64,000 bases of DNA from Actinoplanes italicus (lineage in GTDB: Bacteria; Actinomycetota; Actinomycetes; Mycobacteriales; Micromonosporaceae). How positions within the stretch are numbered: position 1 is the first letter of the stretch; every line of letters begins with the position of its first letter. Below the pieces are notes generated by a model. That model ran no database searches. It worked only from the letters and a program-made list of their open reading frames with translations, and was not told where the DNA came from. The position numbers and the translations under genes are program-made. The stretch is from the NCBI RefSeq assembly GCF_003001815.1, contig NZ_PVMZ01000007.1, forward strand, positions 310,001 to 374,000. The letters run 5' to 3'. Positions 1 to 9,304 of this stretch are shown in pieces.

Positions 1-652
1 GCACCTGGGGACGGCTCAGGGCGTACCCCTGCCGTAGTTCCATGCCGTAATGGTCGGCGATGGCCACCTGTGTCTCGGTCTCCAGCCGCTCGGCGACCAG
101 TTCGAGGCCGGGGTACTCGCGGCAGGCGGCGACGATCTCGTCGAGCCTGCTCAGGTCACCGTCGAGGAGGTCGAGTTTCACGTACGACGCCAGGCCGAGC
201 AGCTGCTCGTGCCCGGAGCCCCAGACGAAGTCGTCCAGGGCGATCTTGTAACCGGCCTCGGACAGCGCGGTCAGCCCGGCGATCACCTCGTCGTCGACGT
301 GGACCGTCTCCAGCACCTCGAGCACCACCTGTTCGGGGCCGAACGGCAACGGGAGCCGCCCGGTCACGAACTCACGGGTGAGGTTGATGAAGCACGGCCG
401 GTTGCCGGCCACCTCGGCAATGCCGAATTCGGTGAACGCGTTCACCATCACGGCGCTGGTGGCGTATGTGTCCTGCCGCCCCGAAGCGACGTCGTCCATA
501 CGGCCGCGGAAGAGCAGCTCGTAAGCCACGACGACGCCTGCAGCGTCGAAGATCGGCTGACGGCCGACGTGTACCGCGTCCAACACCGGGATTCCCACGC
601 CGGAGCCATCGGCATCCCGAAGCCGGAGTTGATGAATCGGACGCCGAAACAT
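1..652 (-). CDS. EAL/HDOD-type (YuxH-like) signalling protein, C-terminus outside window
   Basis: Only the first 217 residues are present; the gene runs off the left edge. The reading frame shows VGRQPI (about 29-34), YELLFRG (43-49, the position of the EAL signature), FINLT with Asn89, LEVLE (110-114) and LDDF (138-141). This order is typical of the EAL half of EAL-HDOD proteins. The EAL signature is altered to ELL and the DDF segment is followed by VWGSG instead of the usual GTG, so c-di-GMP hydrolysis is doubtful; many members act as binding or scaffold proteins. The expected C-terminal HDOD domain is not visible. I chose the ATG at 652; an in-frame GTG sits 18 codons further in. It is divergent from the acyl-CoA ligase gene. 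Confidence 0.75.
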   Translation of the reverse strand, partial: MFRRPIHQLRLRDADGSGVGIPVLDAVHVGRQPIFDAAGVVVAYELLFRGRMDDVASGRQDTYATSAVMVNAFTEFGIAEVAGNRPCFINLTREFVTGRLPLPFGPEQVVLEVLETVHVDDEVIAGLTALSEAGYKIALDDFVWGSGHEQLLGLASYVKLDLLDGDLSRLDEIVAACREYPGLELVAERLETETQVAIADHYGMELRQGYALSRPQV

Positions 653-759
653 TGGCTTCACAAACACTTCCACGGTGCCCGGCCGCCGTGTTGGTATGAG
701 ACGGCCGTCACAAATCGCGGATGCGATCACTACTTCACGGGCAAGAAGGGTTCCACCAC

Positions 760-2307
760 ATGCTCAACCTCTCCGTTCTCCTGGAGGACAGCGCCCGCCA
801 ATATCCGGAGCGCGCCGCTGTGGTGCTCGGCCCGCAGCGACTGACCTACGCGCAGGTGAACGCGGCCGCCAACCAGGTCGCCGGACTGCTCCGCTCGCGT
901 GGCATCCAGCCCGGCGACAAGGTGGCACTCACCTGTCCCAACCTTCCGTACTTCCCGATCGTCTACTACGGCATCCTCAAGGCCGGCGCCGTCGTCGTAC
1001 CGCTGAATGTGCTCCTCAAAGGCCGTGAGATCGCCTACCACCTGCGTGACTCCGGCGCCAAGGCGTACTTCTGCTTCCAGGGCACACCGGAGCTCCCGAT
1101 GGGCGCGGAGGGCTTTGCCGGCTTCAACGAGGTCGACGCCGCCGAGCACTTCTTCCTGATCACCGCGGACCCGGCCGCGGCCTCGCCGATCGAGGGCGCC
1201 GAGACGATGGGCTCCGGCCTGGCGGGGCAGTCGCCGATCTTCGAGACGGTGCTGCGCGACGAGACCGACGCCGCGGTGATCCTCTACACCAGCGGCACGA
1301 CCGGTCAGGCCAAGGGTGCCGAGCTGTCGCACTCGAACCTGGTGCTGAACGCGCTCACCTGCAACCGGCTGTTCGGCACCCAGCCCGCCACCGACACGCA
1401 TCTGCTGGTGCTGCCGCTGTTCCACTCGTTCGGCTCGACGGTCAACATGAACGCCGGTTTCTCCACGGCGTCGACGCTCGTGCTGCTCCCGCGCTTCGAC
1501 CCGGATGCGGCGGTGCAGCTGCTCCAGAGCGAGAACGTCACGTTCTTCGCCGGCGTACCCACCATGTATTGGGGTTTGTTGAATGCCCTGAAAGAGGGCG
1601 TGGACGTGGAGCGGATCGCCTCGAACATGCGGGTCGCCGTCTCCGGCGGCTCCAGCCTGCCGGTGGAGATCATCAAGGCGGTCAAGGAGCGGTTCGGCGT
1701 CACCATCCTCGAGGGGTACGGCCTGTCCGAGACCTCCCCGGTGGCGACGTTCAGCGCCCCGGGCAGCGAGCCCCGCCCCGGCTCGATCGGCATCCCGATC
1801 TGGGGTGTCGAGGTGAAGCTGATCGACTCCGACTGGAACAGCATCGACAATCCGGACGAGATCGGCGAGATCGCGATCCGGGGCCACAACATCTTCCGCG
1901 GCTACATCGGCCGGCCGGAGGCGACCGCCGAGGTGATGCGAAACGGCTGGTTCCGGACCGGTGACCTGGCGCGCCGGGACAAGGACGGCTGGTACTACAT
2001 CGTCGACCGGGCCAAGGACATGATCATCCGTGGTGGCTTCAACGTCTACCCGCGGGAGATCGAGGAGGTCCTGCTCACCCATGAGGCGATCTCGCTGGCC
2101 GCGGTGATCGGCGTGCCGCACGAGAGCCACGGCGAGGAGATCAAGGCGTTCGTGATCCTCAAGCCGGGAGCGTCGGCAGGAGAGGAGGAGATCGTCGCCT
2201 GGAGCAAGGAGCAGATGGCCTCCTACAAGTACCCCCGGATCGTCAAGATCGTCGAGTCGCTGCCCATGACGGCGACCGGCAAGCTCCTCAAGCGTGAACT
2301 CAGCTGA
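760..2307 (+). CDS. AMP-forming long-chain acyl-CoA ligase (FadD-like)
   Basis: 515 residues, full length for the ANL adenylating superfamily. It activates a carboxylic acid, probably a fatty acid, with ATP to an acyl-adenylate and transfers it to coenzyme A. Visible core motifs are YTSGTTGQAKG (about 175-185, phosphate loop), GYGLSETS (about 320), FRTGDLARRDKDGWYYIVDR (about 398-417), RGGFNVYPREIEE and the C-terminal TGKLLKREL with the catalytic lysine near 507. The start is the ATG at 760 because AAGGG lies 9 bases upstream; the ATG at 721 has no ribosome-binding site. A strong hairpin follows the stop codon, so it is probably monocistronic. The exact acyl chain cannot be read from sequence. 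Confidence 0.93.
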   Translation: MLNLSVLLEDSARQYPERAAVVLGPQRLTYAQVNAAANQVAGLLRSRGIQPGDKVALTCPNLPYFPIVYYGILKAGAVVVPLNVLLKGREIAYHLRDSGAKAYFCFQGTPELPMGAEGFAGFNEVDAAEHFFLITADPAAASPIEGAETMGSGLAGQSPIFETVLRDETDAAVILYTSGTTGQAKGAELSHSNLVLNALTCNRLFGTQPATDTHLLVLPLFHSFGSTVNMNAGFSTASTLVLLPRFDPDAAVQLLQSENVTFFAGVPTMYWGLLNALKEGVDVERIASNMRVAVSGGSSLPVEIIKAVKERFGVTILEGYGLSETSPVATFSAPGSEPRPGSIGIPIWGVEVKLIDSDWNSIDNPDEIGEIAIRGHNIFRGYIGRPEATAEVMRNGWFRTGDLARRDKDGWYYIVDRAKDMIIRGGFNVYPREIEEVLLTHEAISLAAVIGVPHESHGEEIKAFVILKPGASAGEEEIVAWSKEQMASYKYPRIVKIVESLPMTATGKLLKRELS

Positions 2308-2323
2308 CCGTCGCTCGGAAGCA

Positions 2324-2350
2324 GGCGCCCGGCGGTTTCCGCCGGGCGCC
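2324..2350 (+). terminator. Hairpin terminator after acyl-CoA ligase
   Basis: Perfect 12-bp inverted repeat (2324-2335 with 2339-2350), loop TTT, all G+C in the stem and no T-run, as is usual in actinomycetes. It lies 16 bases after the ligase stop and insulates the signalling operon downstream. Confidence 0.8.
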
Positions 2351-2430
2351 TCGCGTTCGTAGGATCCTCTCGATCACTTGCGCCGATAACGCACAGTGGA
2401 CGTGCGATCCCACAGCGAGAGGCCACCAGA

Positions 2431-3708
2431 GTGACAGCAGTTCAGACGGCACCACGGGCGGCGCTGACCCGCCTCTCCGGGATGCGGCACACCTCCCCCG
2501 GCCGTCTGCAGCTGCTGCTCGCCATCCTGCTCGTGCTCGCCGGTCTGACCGGCCTGACCGCCGGGCTGGCCGCCCGCTCCGCCACCGTCGGCACCTCCGA
2601 CCTGCGCGACCGGGCCCAGCCGCTGCTCGCCGAGGCGGAGATCATCTACTCCTCCCTGGCCGACGCCGACACCACCGCCGCGCAGGCGTTCATCACCGGC
2701 GGCCTGGAGCCGCCCGAGCTGACCCGGCGTTACGACGAGAAGATCGCCGCGACCGCCACCGCTCTCACCTCCGCGGCCCGCCGGGTCCCCGCCGAGGGCC
2801 GGGCGGCCGAGGCGATCCGGTCCATCTCGACCGGCCTGGGGGACTACACGGCTCTGGTGGCGACGGCGCGGGCGATGAACCGGCAGGGCAGACCCGTCGG
2901 CTCCTCCTATCTGGCGACCGCCTCCGCGCTCAACCGCGACACCCTTCAGCCGCAGGCCGAGATCCTGTTCGACGAGGCCCGCAGCGAGGCGCAGAACACC
3001 TACGACGACGCCCGCAGCACCGGGTGGCTGATGTCGGTGCTGACACTGGTGGTGGTTCTCGGCGCCGTCCTGGTGTGGGCCCAGGCCTACCTCAGCCGCA
3101 CCACTCGCCGCACCTTCAACGTGCCGCTGCTCATCGCGACCGGCCTGACCGTGCTCATGGCGCTGATCGGCACCGGGGTGTTCGCGCATCAGTGGACCCG
3201 GCTGGCCGACGCCGACCGGGAGGGGTCGGCGGCGCTGGAGGAGCTCGCCCAGCGACGGATCCTGGTGCTGCGCGAACGAGCCGACGAGGCGCTCACCCTG
3301 GCCGCCCGGTCGGGCCACGGCCCGCTCGAGGAGGACTTCAAGAAACTTCAGGAGCGGGTCAGCTTCTCCGGGAAGGACCTCGACGCGGTCGGCGCGCTGA
3401 TGGGGACCGCGCGGCAGCGGCACGACGAATACCTCGACCTGCACCGGCGGATCCGGGAACTGGACGACGGCGGGAAGTACGAGGACGCCGTGAAACTCGC
3501 CGTCAGCGAGGAGTCGGCACGGACGTTCGACGGGCTCACCGCGGTTCTGGACGAGGCGATGGCCGACCGGCGTGCGGCGTTCGACGACCGGATCCGCTCG
3601 GCCGGGCGTGGACTGGGCCTGCTCACGGTGCTGGGTCCGCTGCTCGCTCTGGCGGTCGGGGTGTTCGCGGCGAGCGGGCTGCGCGCCCGGCTGGAGGAGT
3701 ACCGCTGA
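2431..3708 (+). CDS. GlnX-like four-helix membrane sensor protein
   Basis: 425 residues; GTG start with GAGAGG 8 bases upstream. Four hydrophobic segments lie near 26-48, 197-220, 229-252 and 395-417. They leave two largely helical extracytoplasmic regions of about 145 residues each, an arrangement resembling mycobacterial GlnX (Rv0412c), which also precedes glnH and pknG. Known biology: GlnX passes the ligand signal from the periplasmic amino-acid binder GlnH to the soluble kinase PknG. Its stop overlaps the next start (TGATG), so it is translationally coupled. The assignment rests on topology and gene order; sequence identity to GlnX could not be measured. Confidence 0.72.
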   Translation: MTAVQTAPRAALTRLSGMRHTSPGRLQLLLAILLVLAGLTGLTAGLAARSATVGTSDLRDRAQPLLAEAEIIYSSLADADTTAAQAFITGGLEPPELTRRYDEKIAATATALTSAARRVPAEGRAAEAIRSISTGLGDYTALVATARAMNRQGRPVGSSYLATASALNRDTLQPQAEILFDEARSEAQNTYDDARSTGWLMSVLTLVVVLGAVLVWAQAYLSRTTRRTFNVPLLIATGLTVLMALIGTGVFAHQWTRLADADREGSAALEELAQRRILVLRERADEALTLAARSGHGPLEEDFKKLQERVSFSGKDLDAVGALMGTARQRHDEYLDLHRRIRELDDGGKYEDAVKLAVSEESARTFDGLTAVLDEAMADRRAAFDDRIRSAGRGLGLLTVLGPLLALAVGVFAASGLRARLEEYR

Positions 3709-4655
3709 TGCGTACCAGAATCGGTCTCGTCATGTCCGTGCTGCTGGTGACCGGGCTGACCGCCTGCACCGACGCATCGCCCGAGACGCCCCGGGCGGCT
3801 CCCTCTAACGCCCCCGCGACCACCGCTCCGGCCTCTGCCGCACCGCAGACCTGTGACCCTCGGACCAGCTTCCGGCCCCAGGGCGCGCAGCCCGCCGCCG
3901 GGAAGATGCCGGCCGGGTCGCACATGAAGACGATCCTCGACCGGGGCCGGCTGATCCTCGGCACCAACCAGGGAACCCTGCTGTTCAGCTCGCGTGACCC
4001 GTTCACCGGGCGGATCGAGGGTTTCGACGTGGACATGGGTCGCGAGATCGCGCGGGCGATCTTCGGTGACCCGAACAGGCTGGAGATCCGGGTGATCCCG
4101 AACGCCCAGCGGATGGACAGGGTCGAGGACGGGACGGTCGACCTGGTCATCAGCACCATGACCACCAACTGCGCCCGCTGGGAGCGGGTCGACTTCTCCA
4201 CCGTCTACTACGAGGCCGGGCAGCGCCTGCTCGTCGGCAAGGACTCCAAGGCCCAGCGGATCGAGGACATGGGCGGGCGGCCGGTCTGCTCGGTCAACGG
4301 GTCCACCTCCCTGGACAACCTGGCGAAGGTGGAGCCGAAGCCGGTGCTGGTGACCCGGGCCGACTACGGTCTGTGCCTGGTCGCGTTCCAGCTGGGCGAG
4401 GCCGAGGCCATCTCCACCGACGACACCATCCTGGCCGGGATGGCGGCGCAGGACCCGTACGCCAAGGTGGTCGGCCCGAAGTTCACCGAGGAGCCGTACG
4501 CGATCGCGATCGACAAGAGCCACCCGGAGTTCACCCGGTTCGTCAACGGGGTGCTGGAGCGGGTGCGCGCCGACGGCACCTGGAAGTCGATCCACGAACG
4601 CTGGCTGGGCGCGTCCGGCCCGGCTCCGCAGCCACCCCCGGCACGGTACCGATGA
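3708..4655 (+). CDS. GlnH-like amino-acid-binding lipoprotein
   Basis: 315 residues. A lipoprotein signal ends in LTAC (lipidated Cys near residue 20), followed by a Pro/Ala/Thr/Ser linker and then a family 3 extracellular solute-binding domain from about residue 75. Recognisable parts are GRLILGTNQG, GFDVDMGREIARAIFG, DLVISTMTTN, RADYGLCLVAFQLGEAEAIS and EEPYAIAIDK. It should bind an acidic amino acid or glutamine outside the membrane. No ABC permease or ATPase gene is nearby, which fits a sensory rather than transport role, as for GlnH upstream of PknG. GGAGGAG lies before the ATG; the stop overlaps the next ATG by four bases. Confidence 0.87.
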   Translation: MRTRIGLVMSVLLVTGLTACTDASPETPRAAPSNAPATTAPASAAPQTCDPRTSFRPQGAQPAAGKMPAGSHMKTILDRGRLILGTNQGTLLFSSRDPFTGRIEGFDVDMGREIARAIFGDPNRLEIRVIPNAQRMDRVEDGTVDLVISTMTTNCARWERVDFSTVYYEAGQRLLVGKDSKAQRIEDMGGRPVCSVNGSTSLDNLAKVEPKPVLVTRADYGLCLVAFQLGEAEAISTDDTILAGMAAQDPYAKVVGPKFTEEPYAIAIDKSHPEFTRFVNGVLERVRADGTWKSIHERWLGASGPAPQPPPARYR

Positions 4656-5860
4656 CGGGCCCGATGCTCGCCGCCGACACCGAACTGGCCCGCCTAGAGA
4701 AGGCGGTCGCCGCGATCGCCGCCAACCTGGTGGAACTGGACCAGAACCCGGACCGTCAGGAGCTGGGCCGCATCAGGCTGACCGGCCGGACCGCGACGTT
4801 GTGGGCCGACGCCGGGGACGCCCTGGCCCGGCTCTGGCAGGGTCACCGCCAGCTGGGCGAGGTGATCGCGCGCGCGAGGGTGCTGCGCGGCCAGCGCCGG
4901 ATGAACGACGCCGACCGGGCCGCCTTCCAGCACGAGGTGCTCGGTAGTTCGATCACCCTGTCCACGGCGACCGTGCCGCTGGCGCAGCGCGGGTTGCTCG
5001 GTTCCGGGCAGGTCGTCTCCACCTGCAGCCCGGCGGAGCTGCTGGCGGCCATGGAGTCGGCGTTCAACACGGCGGTCGCGGTGGTCACCGGGGCCGGCGA
5101 GGCCTGGCGCCGTGCCACGCCGGCCGCCGCCGAGGCTGCCGACGCGCTGCTGCGGGTACGTGACCTCACGCGGCAGGCGGGTGCGGGAGGGCTGGCCGCC
5201 GAGGCGAACCGGTTGCTCGACGAAGCCGACCGGCTGCTCGGCGACCTGACCGGAACGCTGCTGTCGGATCCGCTGGGCGCCGACCTCTCCGGGCTGGACC
5301 GGGTGCGGACGCTGATCTCCCGGGCGGACGCGGAGCGGACCTCGGCGGCCGAGCTGCGCGCCTCGCTGAGTCAGCGGCTGCGCGACGCCCGGTCGACGGT
5401 CGCCGAGATCGAGGCGGCCCAGCAGGCCGCCGACGCGGCACGTGACGCGGTCGCCGGGCGTTTTCCGGATCAAACCATCGTCACGGTACGGGGAAACGAC
5501 CCCCGCCCCGAGCTGGCCGCGATCGAGGCCCTGGCCGCCGCCGGGCATTGGGCGCTGATCAGTCCCCGTCTGTCGGCGTGGAACCGGCAGGCCCGGGAGC
5601 GCCTGGAGACGCTGCGGTCGGCGCAGGCACGCAACGCCGGGCTGCTCGCCGAGCGCAACGAGCTGCGCGGCCGGTTCGACGCGTTCCGGGCCAAGGCGCT
5701 GAGCCGCGGCCTCGGCGAGGACACCCGGCTCGACCCGCTCGCACAGACCGCACGGGACGCCCTTCACCAGGCGCCCTGTGATCTCGCGGTGGCACGTGCC
5801 GCCGTCGACGCATACCAGGACGCGCTCTCCGCCACCATCGCCGCCCGGGAGGCCCGATGA
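4652..5860 (+). CDS. Uncharacterised Ala/Leu/Arg-rich helical protein in the PknG-type operon
   Basis: 402 residues, overlapping the genes on both sides by four bases (ATGA). It has no signal peptide and no membrane segment. Almost the whole chain is predicted helical, with heptad-like stretches near 20-80, 160-260 and 300-370, which suggests an elongated coiled-coil or helical-bundle protein in the cytoplasm. I do not recognise a family. Its place between the binding protein and the kinase, with perfect coupling, suggests a structural or adaptor role in the same relay, for example connecting the membrane sensor to the kinase. That role is inference only. Confidence 0.85.
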   Translation: MTGPMLAADTELARLEKAVAAIAANLVELDQNPDRQELGRIRLTGRTATLWADAGDALARLWQGHRQLGEVIARARVLRGQRRMNDADRAAFQHEVLGSSITLSTATVPLAQRGLLGSGQVVSTCSPAELLAAMESAFNTAVAVVTGAGEAWRRATPAAAEAADALLRVRDLTRQAGAGGLAAEANRLLDEADRLLGDLTGTLLSDPLGADLSGLDRVRTLISRADAERTSAAELRASLSQRLRDARSTVAEIEAAQQAADAARDAVAGRFPDQTIVTVRGNDPRPELAAIEALAAAGHWALISPRLSAWNRQARERLETLRSAQARNAGLLAERNELRGRFDAFRAKALSRGLGEDTRLDPLAQTARDALHQAPCDLAVARAAVDAYQDALSATIAAREAR

Positions 5861-8151
5861 CCCGCTGCAAGCGCAGCAACTGTTCCGGCACGATCGAGGA
5901 CGGCTACTGCGACACCTGCGGCCTGGCGCCCGTCGCCGCGCCCGCCCGGGTACCGGCGGTGCCGGCCGCCGCTTCCGGCAGGTGCGGCCGCAACGGCTGC
6001 GACGGGGCCATCGAGGACGGCTACTGCAACGAGTGCGGGCTGGCAGCGAGCCCGGTACCGGCGCCCCGATCGGGGACCGCCTCGTCGACGCGCGGCAGCA
6101 GCAGCGCGTTCTCCTCCCGTACCCGCGGAAGTGGCCGCACCTCCGGAAGCTCCCGGACCGGGTCGGCCCGCCGCTTCGGCGGCGGCCTGGTGGAGATCGC
6201 GCCGGTCCGGACCGCGGACCCGGCGACCGCGGTCATGGCGGTGGCCGAGGTGCCCGAGTCCAAGCGGTACTGCGCGAAGTGCGGCAACGCGGTCGGCCGG
6301 TCCCGTGGTGACCGGCCCGCACGGACCTCCGGCTTCTGCCCCAGCTGTGGTGAGGCGTTCGACTTCACCCCCAAGCTGACCAAGGGCGACCTGGTCGCCG
6401 GGCAGTACGAGATCGTCGGCGCGCTGGCGCACGGCGGCCTGGGCTGGGTCTACCTGGCCATCGACAAGAACGTGTCGGACCGGTGGGTGGTGCTCAAGGG
6501 CCTGCTCAACTCCGGTGACGAGGACGCGCTGGCCGCCGCGGTGGCCGAGCAGCGCTTCCTGGCCGAGGTCGAGCACCCGAACATCGTCAAGATCTACAAC
6601 TTCGTCGAGTACGACGGCGCCGGCTACATCGTCATGGAGTACGTCGGCGGCAAATCGCTCAAGGATCTGCTCAAGGAGCGCCGCGGCGCCGGGGCGGTGG
6701 ACCCGCTGCCGGTGGACCAGGCGCTCGCCTTCGTGCTGGAGATCATGCCGGCGTTCGGCTACCTGCACGACCGCGGCCTGATCTTCTGCGACTTCAAGCC
6801 GGACAACGTGATCCAGTCCGGTGACCAGATGAGGCTGATCGACCTGGGCGGCGTGGTGCACGTCGACGACCAGGAGGCGGCGATCTACGGCACGGTCGGC
6901 TACCAGGCGCCGGAGATGGCCACCGCCGGGCCGTCGCCGCAGTCCGACCTCTACACCATCGGCCGTACGCTGGCGGTGCTCACCACCGACTTCCGCGGCT
7001 ACCAGTCGACCTTCGCGGCCAGCCTGCCGGACCGCAACGAGTTCGACGTCTACCGCGAGCACGAGTCGTTCTACCGGCTCCTGACCCGATCCACGCACAC
7101 CGACCCGGACGAGCGGTTCGCCGACGCCGCCGAGATGTCCGAGCAGATGCTGGGCGTGCTGCGGCAGGTCCTCGCCACCGGCGGCACCCCGCACCCGGCG
7201 GTCTCCCGGCACTTCTCCGGCGAACTGCGCACCGACCTGCGCGACGACCGCGTCCGCTGGCAGGACCTTCCGACCCCCCTGGTCGATCTGAGCGACCCGG
7301 CCGCCGGCGTGATCGCCTCGATCACCGCGGCCGACCCGAAGACCGTTCTCGCCCAGCTGGCCTCGGCCCCGCAGGACTCGGTGGAGGTGCGGCTGCGGCA
7401 ACTGCGTGCCGCCATCGAGATGGGCGACGAGCAGATGGCCGGGCGGCTGCGCGACGGCCTCGCCGACGAGGGCGGGGACTGGCGGACCGACTGGTACGAC
7501 GGGATCCTGGCCCTGTCCACCGGTGATCACACCCGCGCCCGGCAGCGGTTCGACGCGGTCTGGTCGGCGCTGCCCGGCGAGCTGGCGCCGCAGCTGGCCC
7601 TCGGGTTCACCGCGGAGCTGGCCGGCGACGCGGCGACCGCGTGCGGCTACTACGACGTGGTGAGCCGCACCGACCCGTCGTACACCACGGCCGCGGCCGG
7701 GCTGGCGCGCTGCCGGCTCGAGACCGGCGACCGGGCGGGTGCGGTCGAGGCCTACAACCGGGTTCCGGGTACGTCCTCGGCGTACCCCATCTCGCAGATC
7801 GGCGCGATCCGGGCGCTGGTCCGCTCGCACCGGTCGGCGACGGTCGACATGGACTCGCTGAAGACCGCGGCCGGGCTCATCTCCCGCCTCGAGGTCGAGG
7901 CCGCCCAGCTGGCCACCCTGCGGGCGGAACTGCTCGAGCAGGTACTGCGTACTCTCGGCGGCGGCGCCTCGATGAGCGGGGACGTGCTGGCCTCGGTCAT
8001 CGGCGCCGAGCCGGCCGAGAAACAGCCGGAACGGGATGTGCGGTTCGCGCTCGAGTCGGCGTACCGGGAGATGGCCCGGGCGTCGCAGGGTGTGGAGAAG
8101 ATCCGCCTGGTGGACCTGGCGAACGCGGTACGCCCGCGGACGCGTACGTGA
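5857..8151 (+). CDS. pknG: PknG-type Ser/Thr kinase with zinc ribbons, rubredoxin motif and TPR tail
   Basis: 764 residues, close to mycobacterial PknG (750). Two near-identical zinc ribbons open the chain (Cys4/9/18/21 and Cys43/48/57/60, each ending DGYCxxCG). A third Cys set follows (CAKCG at 139, CPSCG at 161), matching the PknG rubredoxin element. The kinase domain spans about 180-440. It has a Gly-rich loop (AHGGLGWVY), Lys214 in VVLKG, FCDFKPDN with Asp312 and no preceding Arg (non-RD type), and DLGG at 329 in place of DFG, as in PknG. Helical TPR-like repeats fill 450-764. It is a soluble kinase expected to phosphorylate FHA-type regulators of 2-oxoglutarate metabolism. The doubled extra zinc ribbons are unlike mycobacterial PknG. 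Confidence 0.92.
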   Translation: MTRCKRSNCSGTIEDGYCDTCGLAPVAAPARVPAVPAAASGRCGRNGCDGAIEDGYCNECGLAASPVPAPRSGTASSTRGSSSAFSSRTRGSGRTSGSSRTGSARRFGGGLVEIAPVRTADPATAVMAVAEVPESKRYCAKCGNAVGRSRGDRPARTSGFCPSCGEAFDFTPKLTKGDLVAGQYEIVGALAHGGLGWVYLAIDKNVSDRWVVLKGLLNSGDEDALAAAVAEQRFLAEVEHPNIVKIYNFVEYDGAGYIVMEYVGGKSLKDLLKERRGAGAVDPLPVDQALAFVLEIMPAFGYLHDRGLIFCDFKPDNVIQSGDQMRLIDLGGVVHVDDQEAAIYGTVGYQAPEMATAGPSPQSDLYTIGRTLAVLTTDFRGYQSTFAASLPDRNEFDVYREHESFYRLLTRSTHTDPDERFADAAEMSEQMLGVLRQVLATGGTPHPAVSRHFSGELRTDLRDDRVRWQDLPTPLVDLSDPAAGVIASITAADPKTVLAQLASAPQDSVEVRLRQLRAAIEMGDEQMAGRLRDGLADEGGDWRTDWYDGILALSTGDHTRARQRFDAVWSALPGELAPQLALGFTAELAGDAATACGYYDVVSRTDPSYTTAAAGLARCRLETGDRAGAVEAYNRVPGTSSAYPISQIGAIRALVRSHRSATVDMDSLKTAAGLISRLEVEAAQLATLRAELLEQVLRTLGGGASMSGDVLASVIGAEPAEKQPERDVRFALESAYREMARASQGVEKIRLVDLANAVRPRTRT

Positions 8152-8170
8152 GAGGGGCGGAACCGCGCCG

Positions 8171-9292
8171 ATGACCTTGACGACCGACTGCGAATCGTGT
8201 GAGGACGAGCTCGCCTCCGGCGCTACCTTCTGCGAGGTCTGCGGGCGTAGGCTCGCCGAACCGCCCGTACCCGACGCCGCCCCGGTGGAGCCCGCCGCGG
8301 CGGGACGCAAGGACTGCGCGCGGTGCGGAGCGGAGAGTTCCGTGGGCGACGACGGGTACTGCGAGGAGTGCGGCATGATGGCCGGCCGATCCCGCGATCA
8401 TCTGGAGGCGGACGGCGGTGCGGCCGGAGCGGCGGTCAGCGACCGCGGCCGCCGTCACCACCGCAACGAGGACGCCATGTGGCTGGCCGTCGGCGCCGAC
8501 GCCGCCGACGTGGTCGTCTCCGACGGCGTCTCGGCCTCGTTCGACCCGGACGCGGCCTCGGACATCGCCGTCCGCGCGGCCGGGGAGCTGCTCGCCGGCG
8601 CCCGCCACCCGGACCAGCCGGTCGACACCGCGAACCCGGACGAGACCGTCGACCTGGAGAACCTGGAACGCCCGGCCGGCGCGGTCGGGCTGGCGGGTGC
8701 GGTCGCGCACGCCATCACCGGCGCCGCCGCCGCGGTCGCCTCGCTGGCGCACACCGGCGACCCGCGCCGGGCCGCCGCCAACCCGGCCTGCACGATCGTG
8801 GCCGCCGCGGTCCGGGGCCCGCACGTCGGCTACGGCTGGGTCGGCGACAGCCGGGTCTACTGGCTCGGCCCGGACGGTCCGGCGGAGCAGCTCACCGAGG
8901 ACGACTCGTGGGCCACCCACGTGATCGCGATGGGCGCCGACCCGGTGGCGGCGATGAACGATCCGAAGGCGCACGCCATCACGGCGTGGCTCGGCGCGGA
9001 CGCGGGGCCGGTCCGGCCGCGGGTCCGGTCGTTCACCGCGACCGAACCCGGTCACCTGATCCTCTGCAGCGACGGACTGTGGAACTACCTGCTCGACCCG
9101 GCCGAGTTCGGCGACCTGGTGCGTGACTGCCTCGGCGCCGCGAACAACCTGCTGGGGGCGGTGCGGGCGCTGGCCGCCTACGCCAATGCCGCCGGAGGCG
9201 CCGACAACATCACCGTCGCCGTGATCCCGGTCCGGCCGGCAGCGGCCGCGACGGAGCCCGAGACCACCGACCTGTCCACCACCAAGGCGTAA
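8171..9292 (+). CDS. PP2C-family Ser/Thr phosphatase with two N-terminal zinc ribbons
   Basis: 373 residues. Zinc ribbons use Cys7/10/21/24 and Cys49/52/64/67; the second repeats the DGYCxxCG signature of the kinase. The PP2C domain starts near 88 with RNEDA, followed by VVVSDGVS (Asp117), GDSR (about 226), LCSDGLWN (about 301) and GGADNIT (about 346). These carry the metal-binding acidic residues, so it should be an active Mn/Mg-dependent phosphatase. It is 19 bases after the kinase gene, so it probably reverses that kinase's phosphorylation. I took the ATG at 8171; GAGAGGGG lies 13 bases upstream, and an in-frame GTG at 8150 is a weaker alternative. Confidence 0.9.
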   Translation: MTLTTDCESCEDELASGATFCEVCGRRLAEPPVPDAAPVEPAAAGRKDCARCGAESSVGDDGYCEECGMMAGRSRDHLEADGGAAGAAVSDRGRRHHRNEDAMWLAVGADAADVVVSDGVSASFDPDAASDIAVRAAGELLAGARHPDQPVDTANPDETVDLENLERPAGAVGLAGAVAHAITGAAAAVASLAHTGDPRRAAANPACTIVAAAVRGPHVGYGWVGDSRVYWLGPDGPAEQLTEDDSWATHVIAMGADPVAAMNDPKAHAITAWLGADAGPVRPRVRSFTATEPGHLILCSDGLWNYLLDPAEFGDLVRDCLGAANNLLGAVRALAAYANAAGGADNITVAVIPVRPAAAATEPETTDLSTTKA

Positions 9293-9304
9293 GGAGTCCC
9301 GAGA

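Noticed and set aside
2431..3708. Methyl-accepting chemoreceptor
   Set aside because: The membrane layout is similar, but there is no HAMP or methyl-accepting signalling domain. Gene order with glnH and pknG points to GlnX instead.
5764..8376. 870-codon open frame on the minus strand opposite the PknG-type kinase
   Set aside because: It is a GC-skew shadow: its plus-strand counterpart has clear kinase, rubredoxin and TPR motifs, whereas the minus frame is Arg/Gly/Val-rich and matches nothing.
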